Assembly (NCBI GenBank): GCA_016584305.1
Contig: JACEEZ010001175.1
Span: forward strand, 49,466 to 113,465
Length of the DNA: 64,000 nucleotides
Origin: Chionoecetes opilio
Taxonomy: Eukaryota > Arthropoda > Malacostraca > Decapoda > Majidae
Direction: 5' to 3'
A program made the position numbers and the translations under genes. Below the pieces are notes generated by a model, which worked only from the letters and a program-made list of their open reading frames with translations, did not search any database and was not told the DNA's origin. Position 1 is the stretch's first letter. The number at the start of each line of letters is the position of its first letter. This document shows, piece after piece, positions 53,838 through 64,000 of this stretch.

Positions 53838-54462
53838 ATAATCAATTTGGGTTCAGGAAAAACTATTCTCCACAAGCAGCAACAGTGAAATTAATAAATA
53901 ATATTCTACAGAACAACGATGAAGGCCTTTTCACAATGGCTGTCTTTTTAGATTTAAAGAAAGCTTTTGACACAATTAATCAAGATATAATATTAAAACA
54001 GTTGAAATTTTATGGCGTCAGAAATTAATTATTGCAATGGTATGAGAGTTATTTAACAGGAAGAGAGCAATTTACAGAGATCAGTGATATAAGATCATGC
54101 AATATAATAATTAAAACTGGTATTCCTCAGGGATCTACCTTAGAACCTCTTCTGTTCTTAATATATATTAATGATTTAGTCCAGTTTACTGATATATTGA
54201 AATTCATATTATATGCTGACGATACTACCATTTTTCATTCAGAACCAGACCTCTAAATTTTTTTAAAATATAATGCATCAAGAACTTGTTAAGGTATCAA
54301 ACTGGTTTGTATCCAATAGATTATCCTTAAATGTACAGAAGACTCATTATATCATATTTGCAGGCAATAAATATATCAACCAAGAAAATGAAATAAAAAT
54401 AGGAAACAATATCATTGAAAGAATCAGTTCAATAAATTTTTTAGGAGTGGTCATTGACGATA
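53838..54462 (+). mobile_element. Non-LTR retrotransposon fragment with reverse transcriptase
   Basis: The plus strand starts QFGFRKNYSPQAATVKLINN, has VFLDLKKAFDTINQD (motif A), a TAA at 54027-54029, WYESYLTGREQF, GIPQGSTLEPLLFLIYINDL and YADDTTIFHS (motif C). After a shift near 54256 it has KVSNWFVSNRLSLNVQKTHY and SSINFLGVVIDDN. It is then cut by the next element. It belongs to the same broad group as 3449-5650 and carries only the polymerase middle part. Confidence 0.75.
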
Positions 54463-55015
54463 ATCAATCAATCACTCATTGGGGGCATACACCGGGGGGC
54501 GCGTCGCCTCGCCCACCCTACGATGCCACTCCCGGGGGTCACCACGCGCGAGTCCCCATGCAGTCTCCTTTCCCATACCAAGCAGCTCCCGACAAGAAAC
54601 ATCAACTTGCCCCAGCCACGAGACTTGTGGGCGCCCCCTTGGCCTCCTCCACGCCGGATTGTCTCTTACAGATACAACCCGATGGGAAGGATCGGTTTCA
54701 GGGTAGCGTGCCACATGTCCATATAGCCGAAGTTGGCGCTGACGGACTATGCAGGTAATAGGCCTCGATTCAGTCTCACGGTGCAATCGCTGATTTGACA
54801 CGTAATCATCCCGGCGATAGCCCATGATTCTGCGAAGACACTTATTACCAAAGGCATCGATTCGTCTCTTCAAGTCATTATTTAGTGTCCATGTCTCACA
54901 ACCATAGAATAAGACAGGGATCACAAGCGACTTGAAGATCCGGATCTAAGTCCGCCTGCACAGGTCCCACAAAGCCAAAACTCCCGCTGAGCGACTCCAT
55001 AACACCGTGGGCTAT
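54463..55015 (-). mobile_element. RTE-like LINE, 3' end
   Basis: The minus strand encodes IPVLFYGCETWTLNNDLKRR, CLRRIMGYRRDDYVSNQRL, RQLRLYGHVARYPETDP and RRPRGRPQVSWLGQVD, the C-terminal part of widespread endonuclease-reverse transcriptase proteins. It ends in a GATTGATTGAT tail (plus strand 54463-54475). Upstream sequence to about 55015 continues in other frames. It interrupts or abuts the plus-strand LINE. Confidence 0.7.
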
Positions 55016-55019
55016 GCAA

Positions 55020-55690
55020 CCCCCCAACCGGAAACCATAATTAGATACAAAAACTGTGAAAAGGATTAATTTAAGATAAAAAATACTAGGAGGGTTAATT
55101 AAAGATAAGAAAACTTAGGAACACTTTAATTTGTATCCGTTTGTTCCCTTTCAATTTTAATCCTCTGGCTCTGATTAAAACCATCACCCCGCCATTGTGT
55201 TATTCAAAAAATTTCGATTGGGGTATTTAGACCTACATCTTTTTCAAATCTAAATAAAGTTCCTAACATCATAAACTAGAGGCTCCTAATTTGTAATCAA
55301 CTTGATAATTTGACTTCCCACTCCAAACTAGCTAGCTTTCCCATACAAGCTCAAATGAAGGTTTGAATTAGGATCGGGGGGAAGGGGCCAAGGAAAGGTG
55401 TAATTATAAGGATCGGCCTGATAAAGTTGAAGATGAATAAATTAAAAGGGAGAGAAGTACATTGAATAAATTTTAAAAAGGTTTTCAGAAGATTGAATTA
55501 AGGAGGGTGAAAATGAGATAACAAGATTATAGAAATATTAATTATAATAAGTTAAAAGATTTAATGAAATTGAGTTTACAAAATTTTGAGAAAATAGATA
55601 AAGAGAGAATTTAAAAAGGGGTTTAACGTTTAAAAAGAAGTTTTGAATATTGAATTAAAGGAGTTAAAAGTTTGGGGGAAAAGAGTTTAA
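55020..55690. other. Low-complexity A/G-rich sequence
   Basis: No gene or matched repeat. Runs of AATTAAA, GGGG and TTTAAAAAGG with little structure. Confidence 0.5.
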
Positions 55691-55699
55691 ATTAAATTT

Positions 55700-56124
<425 letters not shown>

Positions 56125-56375
56125 CCATTTCACAGAGTGTATATTTTCGATTTATACACCTCTTCGTCATATACATAAATTGACAACTACATACATAGAA
56201 ATATTAATATATACATACATACATACATACATATAAAAATGGTTAATACAATGCATCGTAAAACCACATCATATAAAAAACATTAATCAAAATAGCTAAC
56301 TCCCCCAGAAATGCCGAGTTAAAAATAAAATGCCGAGTTAAATAAAATGCCGAGTTAGTTAGACCACCACCACCA

Positions 56376-56632
56376 TCACTTATTTTTCATCTCGTCAGCC
56401 ATAACAAAACTCTCCCCCTTTACAACAGGCCACAAAAGTAAGGTGACAAAATTAATACAACTGACGTAGGCGGTGAAGGAGGAGGAGGGAAACATAGGTA
56501 ACAGCTGGCACATGGTTAAATAAACGACAAGGCGCACTGGTTCGAGCCCCGCGGAGCTTTGGTGAGCCGAGTAGAGGCCTCCCAATACGCCGTATGCCAG
56601 AAAGATGTAGAAGAGGTGGAGAATAGACAAGA
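56376..56632 (-). pseudogene. Second copy of AGMO last exon (interrupted)
   Basis: The minus strand encodes ILHLFYIFLAYGVLGGLYSA, SAGLEPVRLVVYLTMCQLLP and MADEMKNK with a stop, differing from 36707-36976 at about seven positions. Its first codons with the CAACACAG acceptor (EMKGWQS) lie at 58397-58415, on the other side of the insertion. The few changes and the absence of stops suggest a recent duplication; the insertion makes it non-functional unless spliced out. No other AGMO exon seen around it. Confidence 0.65.
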
Positions 56633-56887
56633 AGACTGAGCTTGATCTGCCATCTGGTGGCCGTCTGGGAACTTCCCGCGGCCGCTCAGAATGTCGGGTC
56701 TCGGGGTGTCGGGCTAGACTTATTTTCCATTATTCCCTATCAAACCAGCTACAATTAAGTGTTTTCTTGGTCAACATAGGTTTATGCAAAATGAAAATAT
56801 ACGAGTTTTACATTATTCATGGGGTTATAACGAGGATTGTTGGCAAAATTGAAGCATTCGACCACAGATGTCCTACAACATTCTACA

Positions 56888-57004
56888 AAATACTGTAAAG
56901 GAATGCTTCAAGGCGGGTGTATGGGTTAATATTACCTTCTCTTTGCATACATGGAGGTAATATTAACCCATACACCCGCCTTGAAGCATTCCTTTACAGT
57001 ATTT
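56888..57004. repeat. Perfect 50-bp inverted repeat with 17-base loop
   Basis: Left arm 56888-56937 begins AAATACTGTAAAGGAATGCT; right arm 56955-57004 is its exact inverse. The loop is TCTCTTTGCATACATGG. No mismatch. Confidence 0.95.
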
Positions 57005-57013
57005 AGTATAAAG

Positions 57014-58380
57014 CAGGGTTCTTCAAAGTACGGGTCGCTACCCAATACTGGGTCGCAAACTTTTGCTCAGTGGGTCGCCAAGTCGTAAACAGATAATATA
57101 TAAATAATATGTGACATGCATTAAATGAGAGAGAGAGAGAGAGAGAGAGAGGGGAGAGGGGAGAAGGAGAGAGGAAAAGAGAGAAGAGGAGAGAGAGAGG
57201 AGAAGGGAGAAAAAGGAGAGAGAAGAGAGGAGAGAGAGGGAGAGCGAGATGAGAAGAGGAGAGAGGGGAGAGAGAGAGGGTGGGTTTGCGAGGGAGGAGA
57301 AGAAGGACTTACGCAAATCCCACTGCAAATGGGCCCCGAATAATAGCAGGGTTTACAGGGAGGGAGATAAGCGGGTCGCGGGGTGACAAAGTAGGGAAAG
57401 AAAGAAGGACTACGAGAGGAAGGAAGAGTGTTAGATGAAATGATTAGGGATAAAGCCTGTTGCGAAAACATAGAGGAAGACTGAGAGATGGTATGGGAGA
57501 GCTTAACAAGAAAAAACAGAGTCACGAGAGAGCAAGAGGTAAGCAACAAGTGTAGGGACAGAGAAAAGAGGTACAAGGAAGGAAAGAAGGTGGATCCTAG
57601 GGAGCGAATGAGAGGACAGGAGAAGGAGGGCTTGGATAGGGTACTATGCCGCCTACCCCTATGCGCAGACCTGGGGGAATTTAGTCAGGCCTATTAAGAT
57701 GCAGTGGAAATAAGTACTAGAGGGCCGGGTGATGAGATCACAGATGTCGTTTCTTTCAGTTTTTCAATTTATTTTCTAATTCTCAGCTTTAAAAGTTGGT
57801 ACAACCTTAAAGAAGGAGCGTTCTATTTCAAACACAATATGGAAAAACAACAGTTGCAGAGGATATTAAGGAAAGGTTGTCTTTCTCATGGATAGGGCCC
57901 CTTTGCTCAAACCCCACTTATCCCAAATGCAGCGTAACCAAAATGGATTAGTTATGGTTGGGGCCATGAAAGCAATACTATGTTTTACTACGTATTTACA
58001 TTTACCATTATTTAATTTTTTCAACTACTATTAAAATTAATAGATAAATTACATTGGCACATTCAAACATATTTGCGGTTATTTTATATCCATAGAGTAT
58101 GTATATGTATGACGAGTTATATATATAAAATATATGATATATAAAATATAAATATTTAAAATATATATATATAATAATAAAATAATAATATAATATTATA
58201 TATAAATATATTATATATATATAGCACATTATATGGGTATAATGTATGTATGTATGTATGTATGTAATTGTAAAAAAAATCACAACGAAAAGAGAAAGCA
58301 GCAACAGTTGTAACATTGGGTCGTGAATGTAATGCATAAAATCAAACAGGGTCGCGATGAAAAAAGTTTGAAGAACACTG
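57014..58380. mobile_element. hAT-type non-autonomous element
   Basis: The left end CAGGGTTCTTCAAAGTACGG and the inverse of the right end CAGTGTTCTTCAAACTT match. The 8-base flanks GTATAAAG (57006-57013) and GTATAGAG (58381-58388) differ at one base. Both ends are followed by GGGTCGC-type sequence. Inside: a GA microsatellite (57127-57290) and AT-rich runs (58085-58260). No transposase found. Confidence 0.8.
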
Positions 58381-58425
58381 GTATAGAGTATTTAGGACTG
58401 CCATCCTTTCATCTCCTGTGTTGTT

Positions 58426-58441
58426 GTTATTGTTGTTGTTT

Positions 58442-58526
<85 letters not shown>

Positions 58527-58620
58527 GAGGAGGAGGAGGAGGAGGAGGGGGAAGAGGAGGAGGAGGGGGAAGAGGAGGAGAGGAGGAGGAGGGGAGGAGG
58601 AGGAGGAGGAGGAGGAGTAG
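58426..58620. repeat. (GTT)n, (TAG)n and (GGA)n microsatellites
   Basis: GTTGTT, then about 28 TAG units (58442-58526), then GGA with GGGGAA interruptions. Confidence 0.95.
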
Positions 58621-58825
58621 TGGTAGTATAGTCAGGCAGCCACATGAGCACGGGGTGACTTGATTGATATAGTTTTTTTCTCACATAATTCTAAGGCCTA
58701 AGGTATCTCATAAACATAAACTAGCTGGTAAATTGAGCCTACCCTTGAGCATTTCTCAAAATTCAAGATTTCCGCCAAGATGGCCGCCGGAGCCTGATAT
58801 TTGCTGTGAAATAGCTAGCTCATGA

Positions 58826-59090
58826 ACATAAGAAGAACATAAGAACATAAGGAAGCTACACGAGGCCGTGAGACCTACACGTGGTAGTTCCTGTTACTTA
58901 ACACTACCTACATCATCCACCTTGCAACCCCATCCATAAAGCTGTCCAGCCTCCGTTTCAAACTCCCTATTGACTCCTCACTAACTACCCCACGGCTGAG
59001 TCTATGCCAATCATTTACCACCCTATTTGAAAACCAGTTTTTCCCTATTTCATTTTTAAATCTACACTTTTCCAGGTTGTAGACACAAAG
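58826..59090 (-). mobile_element. CR1-like LINE, 3' end fragment
   Basis: Minus strand: LEKCRFKNEIGKNWFSNRVV, NDWHRLSRGVVSEESIGSLK, RRLDSFMDGVA; the 3' 8-mer repeat GAACATAA on the plus strand at 58826-58850. It is cut at its 5' side by the minisatellite at about 59090. Confidence 0.8.
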
Positions 59091-59099
59091 AAACACACT

Positions 59100-60660
59100 C
59101 ACGGCTGGTGGAGGGTGTGAGTGTCCAATGACTGGTGGAGAGTGTGAGGGTCCAATGACTGGTGGAGAGTGTGAGGGTCCAATGACTGGTGGAGAGTGTG
59201 AGGGTCCAATGACTGGTGGAGAGTGTGAGGGTCCAATGACTGGTGGAGAGTGTGAGGGTCCAATGACTGGTGGAGAGTGTGAGGGTCCAATGACTGGTGG
59301 AGAGTGTGAGGGTCCAATGACTGGTGGAGAGTGTGAGGGTCCAATGACTGGTGGAGAGTGTGAGGGTCCAATGACTGGTGGAGGGTGTGAGTGTCCAATG
59401 ACTGGTGGAGAGTGTGAGGGTCCAATGACTGGTGGAGGAGTGTGAGGGTCCAATGACTGGTGGAGATGTGGTGAGGTGGGTCCAATGACTGGTGGAGAGT
59501 GTGAGGGTCCAATGACTGGTGGAGAGTGTGAGGGTCCAATGACTGGTGGAGAGTGTGAGGGTCAATGACTGGTGGAGAGTGTGAGGGTCAATGACTGGTG
59601 GAGAGTGTGAGGGTCCAATGACTGGTGGAGAGTGTGAGGGTCCAATGACTGGTGGAGAGTGTGAGGGTCCAATGACTGGTGGAGAGTGTGAGGGTCCAAT
59701 GACTGGTGGAGAGTGTGAGGGTCCAATGACTGGTGGAGAGTGTGAGGGTCCAATGACTGGTGGAGAGTGTGAGGGTCAATGACTGGTGGAGAGTGTGAGG
59801 GTCCAATGACTGGTGGAGGGTGTGAGGGTCCAATGACTGGTGGAGAGTGTGAGGGTCCAATGACTGGTGGAGGGTGTGAGGGTCCAATGACTGGTGGAGA
59901 GTGTGAGGGTCCAATGACTGGTGGAGAGTGTGAGGGTCCAATGACTGGTGGAGAGTGTGAGGGTCCAATGACTGGTGGAGGTGTGAGGGTCCAATGACTG
60001 GTGGAGAGTGTGAGGGTCCAATGACTGGTGGAGAGTGTGAGGGTCCAATGACTGGTGGAGAGTGTGAGGGTCCAATGACTGGTGCAGGGTGTGAGTGTCC
60101 AATGACTGGTGTAGGGGGTAGTTGCCCCCGGCTGGTGGAGGGGGTGGTTGCCCCACGGCTGATGGAGGGGGTGGTGGCCCCCCCAACTGGTGGAGGGGGT
60201 GGTGGCCCCCTAGCTGGTGGAGGGGGTGGTTACCCCCCGGCTGGTGGAGGGGGTGGTGGCCCCCCAGCTGGTGGAGGGGGTGGTTACCCCCCAGCTGGTG
60301 GAAAGGGTGGTTACCCCCTGGCCGGTGGAGGGGGTGGTGGCCCCCCAGCTGGTGTAGGGGCTGGTTGCCCCCCGACTGATGGAGGGGGTGGTGGCCCCCG
60401 GCTGATGGAGGGGGTGGTGGCCCCCCCGGCTGATGGAGGGGGTGGTGGCCCCCCGGCTGATGGAGGGGGTGGTGGCCCCCTGGCTGGTGGAGGGGGTGGT
60501 GGCCCCCCGGCTGGTGGAGGGGGTGGTTGCCCCCCGGCTGATGGATGGGGTGGTGGCCCCCCGGCTGGTGGAGGGGGTGGTTGCCCCCCCGGCTGGTAGA
60601 GAGGGTGGTTGCCCCCCGGCTGATGGAGGGGGTGGTGGCCCCCGGCTGGTGGAGGGAACC
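59100..60660. repeat. 27-bp minisatellite, two subfamilies
   Basis: About 57 units of 27 bases. 59100-60110: core GACTGGTGGAGAGTGTGAGG. 60111-60660: core GCTGGTGGAGGGGGTGGTGG with CCCCCC. Both share CTGGTGGAG and the same length, so they are one array with a sharp change. Isolated units of 26 or 28 bases shift frames. All frames stay open over long distances. Confidence 0.95.
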
Positions 60661-61075
60661 CCTTGACCGATTTCAATGATCTTTTGGGTTGATTTATAGG
60701 TTTTTAATGATGCCCGACTCATTAGATACACTTTTGAAACCCTATGAGGTCATGTTCAAGGACAAATGACCAGGTCAAGGGTATTTTCTTTCCCATAATT
60801 GCAGAAAATTCATATATAAGGCTGTCTCTGCAATTTATGTTATGATAATTTGTTTCTTTATACAATTTAAGAGTATATGCTGCATGTTGAATATGATAAA
60901 GGGTGGTGCAAGGTCATTTTATGCAATAAAATATTTTGCTAGGTGCTGGTTGTGAGCAATAGTCAAGCTAAAGGAACAAACACACCGAAATCAATTATGC
61001 TTAATTTCAAGACACCAACAAAAGATTGAAGATTCAATACACATAGACTCTAATTTATATGAGATTGTTCAGGGT
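60661..61075. other. Unassigned sequence
   Basis: No ORF of note. It might be the 3' untranslated part of the CXC family copy that follows on the minus strand. Confidence 0.3.
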
Positions 61076-61366
61076 TTATTCGAGTTCAGCAGATGATCCA
61101 GTTTTGTTTTTACAGGTGACACCTCCTTTGCACACACAGAAAAGGGTACACATTAGGCCTTGAGACTTGCATCTACACCTATTCGTGGCACAGGGGTTGA
61201 GACTGTTGCACCCACATTTTATCACTTTTAGTAGCTCCTTTGGTGCCAAGGGGGTATCAGCATGGACGATTGTGGGGATAAGCATTGTACTGCCCTCAAG
61301 ACGTGACCAGCCGTGGTCTACAGGGTCAAGGGAAGGTGGATGAGGTTCAAGGCCGTTATACCACAC
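61076..61366 (-). pseudogene. CXC-domain fragment of the PIN/CXC family, copy III
   Basis: Minus strand: [56 protein letters not shown] and [13 protein letters not shown] with a stop. Same domain order as 34923-35267 (GW...LIP...AP...L-x-x-I/V-x-CGC...C-x-C...CT-x-x-C-x-C), but a distinct subfamily. Upstream, the coding sequence is lost in the AT tract. Confidence 0.65.
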
Positions 61367-61369
61367 AGC

Positions 61370-61417
<48 letters not shown>

Positions 61418-61444
61418 GATATATATATATATATAGTATATATA

Positions 61445-61476
<32 letters not shown>

Positions 61477-61480
61477 GTAT

Positions 61481-61518
<38 letters not shown>

Positions 61519-61732
61519 TATATATATACGTATATATATATATATATATACGATAATATATATATATATATATACGTATAAATATATATATATATATAAC
61601 GTATATATATAATATATATATATACGTATATATATTATTATATATACGATATATATATATATATATATACGTATGTATGTATATAATACGTATACGTATA
61701 TATATACGTATATATATATATATATATATATA

Positions 61733-61768
<36 letters not shown>

Positions 61769-61812
61769 ATATATATATTATATATATATATATATACGTA
61801 TATATATATTAG
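61370..61812. repeat. (AT)n tract with ATACGTAT steps
   Basis: Alternating AT with regular TATACGTATA interruptions. Confidence 0.95.
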
Positions 61813-62612
61813 GATACATACCCATTCATGCTATAGGCCAACAATGTATTTTTTTCTGAACATTTATATATCAGGTATATCAACATACTCCTGATCGTCA
61901 GCATTGGAATAAATGTCCTTTATAAAGTGACAGCATTTCCTTTGTGGGTTAAGCTCATTGCAAAAGTACGTGTTCTTTCTATGCATGAATGCACGGACAT
62001 GTCAAGTATTTTCTAAACTCTTGTATTGCAACTTGCAAGTCACTCACGCAAGCTATTCTATATCCTCATCTGATCACGGCAGCTGTAGTAGAGAGTAACT
62101 GTGTCTGACAGTTTCTTTGAGTCTCTCTCCTTATATAGTATATTAGAAGTTAGATATTAGAAGTTAGAGAGAGGCTGAATGGGGTTGGGCCCTGGAGGTG
62201 TGAATGAAATTAAGGTGTGGCATGCCCCAGGTCAATATAATCACTCATCCCTAGGGATGTCAGTAGGATGTGACCGTGAGATGTCACGGCTGAGGTCCTA
62301 ATCAGGTCAAAGTCCGGTCGTGATAATCCTCCTTGACGATAACTGTTGTGATAATCCTCCTTGAGGATTATCATGAACGGGTGCAAATGTGTCTTGTGCT
62401 TTCGAAGACAATCAACACAAAAATCCGCAACTTGAAGTAAAAACAGCCCAAAAACCGCCAACCCGCGACCATCGTTTCACCAACCTTTTCTAAAAAGAGC
62501 ACAATTGGGCTGGCAACCCTGGCCGGCGGGCAGGGCCATTTGGACATTCCATTCCGTAGATAACACTAAAGTCGCCAGAACAACTTTTTTTCGATGTACA
62601 AATGTTTGGTAG
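61813..62612. other. Unassigned sequence with weak minus-strand coding traces
   Basis: The minus strand near 61895-61985 reads NELNPQRKCCHFIKDIYSNA in one frame; 62210-62461 has an 83-codon frame (FCVDCLRKHKTHLHPFMII and more). Neither is recognised. 62315-62380 holds a near-tandem GTGATAATCCTCCTTGA with an inverted AATCCTCCTTGAGGATT. Confidence 0.3.
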
Positions 62613-62677
62613 CGTTAATACTTACATTTCTACATCCATGATTTCAGGAAAGTTAAAAGGGGCTATCTGGAGAGTGT
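62613..62677. repeat. Short dispersed repeat shared with 1501-1565
   Basis: See 1501-1565. Confidence 0.6.
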
Positions 62678-62679
62678 CA

Positions 62680-63380
62680 TTTAGTGTCTTCATCTGTGTC
62701 ATATTATGGCTATAAATGAACAAATTTCATAAAGATCACCAGAGTGGCGACCAACAATAAGGTCGCCAATTAATGTTTATGTTCTGAGTGTCCTCCCGCC
62801 GTCGTCGTCGCGCGAAAAAAAAACTAGTAGGGAAATTTGAAACCGTATATACTTGCAGCTACAAAGCATAAAACAACGCTGAAACAGGGTAGATTATACA
62901 GTTATGATATAAACTACTGTGTATCATCTTCAGTGGCACATACACATCAGTAGTGAGGCTATAATTCGTAATATTTGGCGACTGGCGACATTATTGCAGC
63001 TGGAGACTAAAGTGTTATATGCGGTACAGGGTACCAGTGAGGTCACGTCAAGTAATGCACACACACACACACGCACAGGGTACCTGACCTGATCTCACTC
63101 CCCTCTGCCTGGATTGTACTGCCTATAGTATTTATAGAAACAGGACGTACGCCTATCTGTTACGCCTTTGTGTGTGTTTGTGTGAACGTTGATGAAAAGA
63201 AAAAGTGAGTGCATTATAACGCCTATTATAACGTATAAATCTACCGATATTTCAGCCAGCAAACGGTTAAGTTAGGTTAAATGAGACTAGGTTAGGTTAG
63301 GTTAGAGGTGGGGTTCGGTTTAGTAACAGATGATATCAAGAAAAAAAAGAAAATTATCAATACTACGGTAGTGAGAAGTG
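62680..63380. other. No gene seen; short TTAGG run
   Basis: Holds a CA run (63058-63076), and TAGGTTAGGTTAGGTTAG at 63288-63305, three units of the arthropod telomeric pentamer. Confidence 0.4.
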
Positions 63381-63394
63381 GAGCAAGGTTTGTG

Positions 63395-63560
63395 GAGCGC
63401 TCGTAAAAGTATTCGCTCGAATCGTCCAACGCTCGAAAAAGTATTCGCTCGAATCGTCCAACGCTCGAAAAAGTATTCGCTCGAATCGTCCAACGCTCGA
63501 AAAAGTATTCGCTCGAATCGTCCAACGCTCGAAAAGGTATTCGCTCGAATCGTCCAGACA
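63395..63560. repeat. 32-bp tandem repeat with CGCTCGAA
   Basis: Five units of 32 bases, each with CGCTCGAAAAAGTATTCG and CTCGAATCGTCC. CGCTCGAA occurs twice per unit. Confidence 0.9.
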
Positions 63561-63649
63561 CCGCCTCAGGCCCCCAGGCAAGCCTCTCCTCGCCCCCCGA
63601 CGCACTGAAAGCTGATGCTGTCTGTATGGTGGTGAGGTCTATAATTCGG

Positions 63650-63760
63650 TTTATGGAACTGTCGCCGATAGGAACTGTCGCCGAAGCAACAAACGAGAAC
63701 TGTCGCCGACAGTGGAACGCTCGCCGACGCGGAAATTCTCGGCGACAGTTCCATTTGGAG
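63650..63760. repeat. GAACTGTCGCCGA cluster, direct and inverted
   Basis: GGAACTGTCGCCGA occurs at 63656 and 63671, a variant at 63698, GGAACGCTCGCCGA at 63714, and the inverse TCGGCGACAGTTCC at 63739-63752. Possibly the subterminal part of a DNA element continuing out of the window. Confidence 0.65.
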
Positions 63761-64000
63761 TAGATGTAAAGGTAGAGTAAAGGGTTTATGGAACTTTCTT
63801 CTATGGAAGATTATGAAGAGTCTGTCCCCAACCCAGACGAAGCCCATGGTCGGGGCAAGTCTAGCGTTTCAAATGGGGCATTTCTACAACTTGACAAGTT
63901 GACGCGCATCAGTAGCCGTCGAGCTGTCCTGCCTACCGTTTCTTTTTTTACTATCAAAGGCTTATTTCATTATACAAGGATTTTTTTTATTATTTTTATA

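Larger units (their letters stand above)
56633..58396. mobile_element. Composite insertion in the AGMO exon copy
   Basis: Foreign to the exon. It consists of about 380 bases with a perfect 50-bp hairpin (56888-57004) and a hAT-type element (57014-58380). GAC occurs at both borders, perhaps a short duplication. Confidence 0.6.
56130..58440 (-). repeat. Second copy of the AGMO 3' block
   Basis: The order is as near 30090-30180 and 36170-36990: TTTATACACCT, ACATACATAC repeat, CATATAAAAA, ATGCCGAGTTA minisatellite, then the last exon, and CATCTCCTGTGTTGTTGTT after it. This copy lacks the 6-kb transposon, but the exon is broken by an insertion (56633-58396). Confidence 0.7.

Noticed and set aside
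59100..60660. Long open frames (up to 201 codons, Gly/Pro-rich) as a structural protein gene
   Set aside because: The unit is 27 bases, so every frame stays open; there is no independent start, splice context or non-repeat domain other than the LINE tail.

Overview
This is a eukaryotic, almost certainly arthropod window, most likely from a decapod crustacean. The reasons are very dense di- and trinucleotide microsatellites and minisatellites, CR1- and Jockey-type LINE fragments, BEL/Pao and Ty3/gypsy elements, interstitial TTAGG-like tracts, and split exons with GT/AG borders. Nothing looks bacterial: there are no operons, ribosome-binding sites or CRISPR arrays. I identified families by reading translations and repeat ends, not by database search.

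Layout. 1-6.3 kb: LINE remnants between CA/GT microsatellites. 6.36-20.88 kb: one decayed minus-strand Ty3/gypsy element. Both of its LTRs are interrupted by other insertions, among them a TA-flanked MITE and a hAT-like transposon (18788-20774) that still encodes a transposase. 20.9-21.8 kb: a broken copy of a PIN/XPG-like nuclease family. 22.1-22.7 kb: a trypsin-like serine protease exon (minus strand) whose 5' splice-junction region is partly copied three times. 22.8-29.5 kb: a three-level nest, with a TTAA-flanked DNA element containing a BEL/Pao retrotransposon (5-bp duplication ACACC), whose 5' LTR contains a CACTG-ended transposon. The BEL element has no reverse transcriptase and instead carries an in-frame 18-bp minisatellite. 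30.2-36.2 kb: a large DNA transposon with about 410-bp inverted repeats, encoding a zinc-finger / PIN-like nuclease / CXC-domain protein split by a further nested element. 36.7-46.7 kb: seven exons, all on the minus strand, that I read as alkylglycerol monooxygenase (AGMO). Its introns have received LINEs, and several exons contain single-base indels although their splice sites are intact. 47-55 kb: dispersed repeats, two tRNA-derived SINEs, and CR1, Jockey-like and RTE-like fragments. 56.3-58.4 kb: a second copy of the AGMO last exon, broken by an insertion that contains a hAT-type element. 59.1-60.7 kb: a large 27-bp minisatellite. 61.1-61.4 kb: a third CXC-domain fragment. 61.4-64 kb: AT microsatellite and unassigned sequence.

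The only host genes I can support are the AGMO locus and the single serine protease exon; almost everything else is mobile or repetitive. The most interesting object is the PIN/XPG-nuclease plus CXC transposon family (three diverged copies, one with both ends). Next come the CR1-like LINEs that are bordered on both sides by GGA repeats, and the BEL element whose polymerase region is replaced by a minisatellite.
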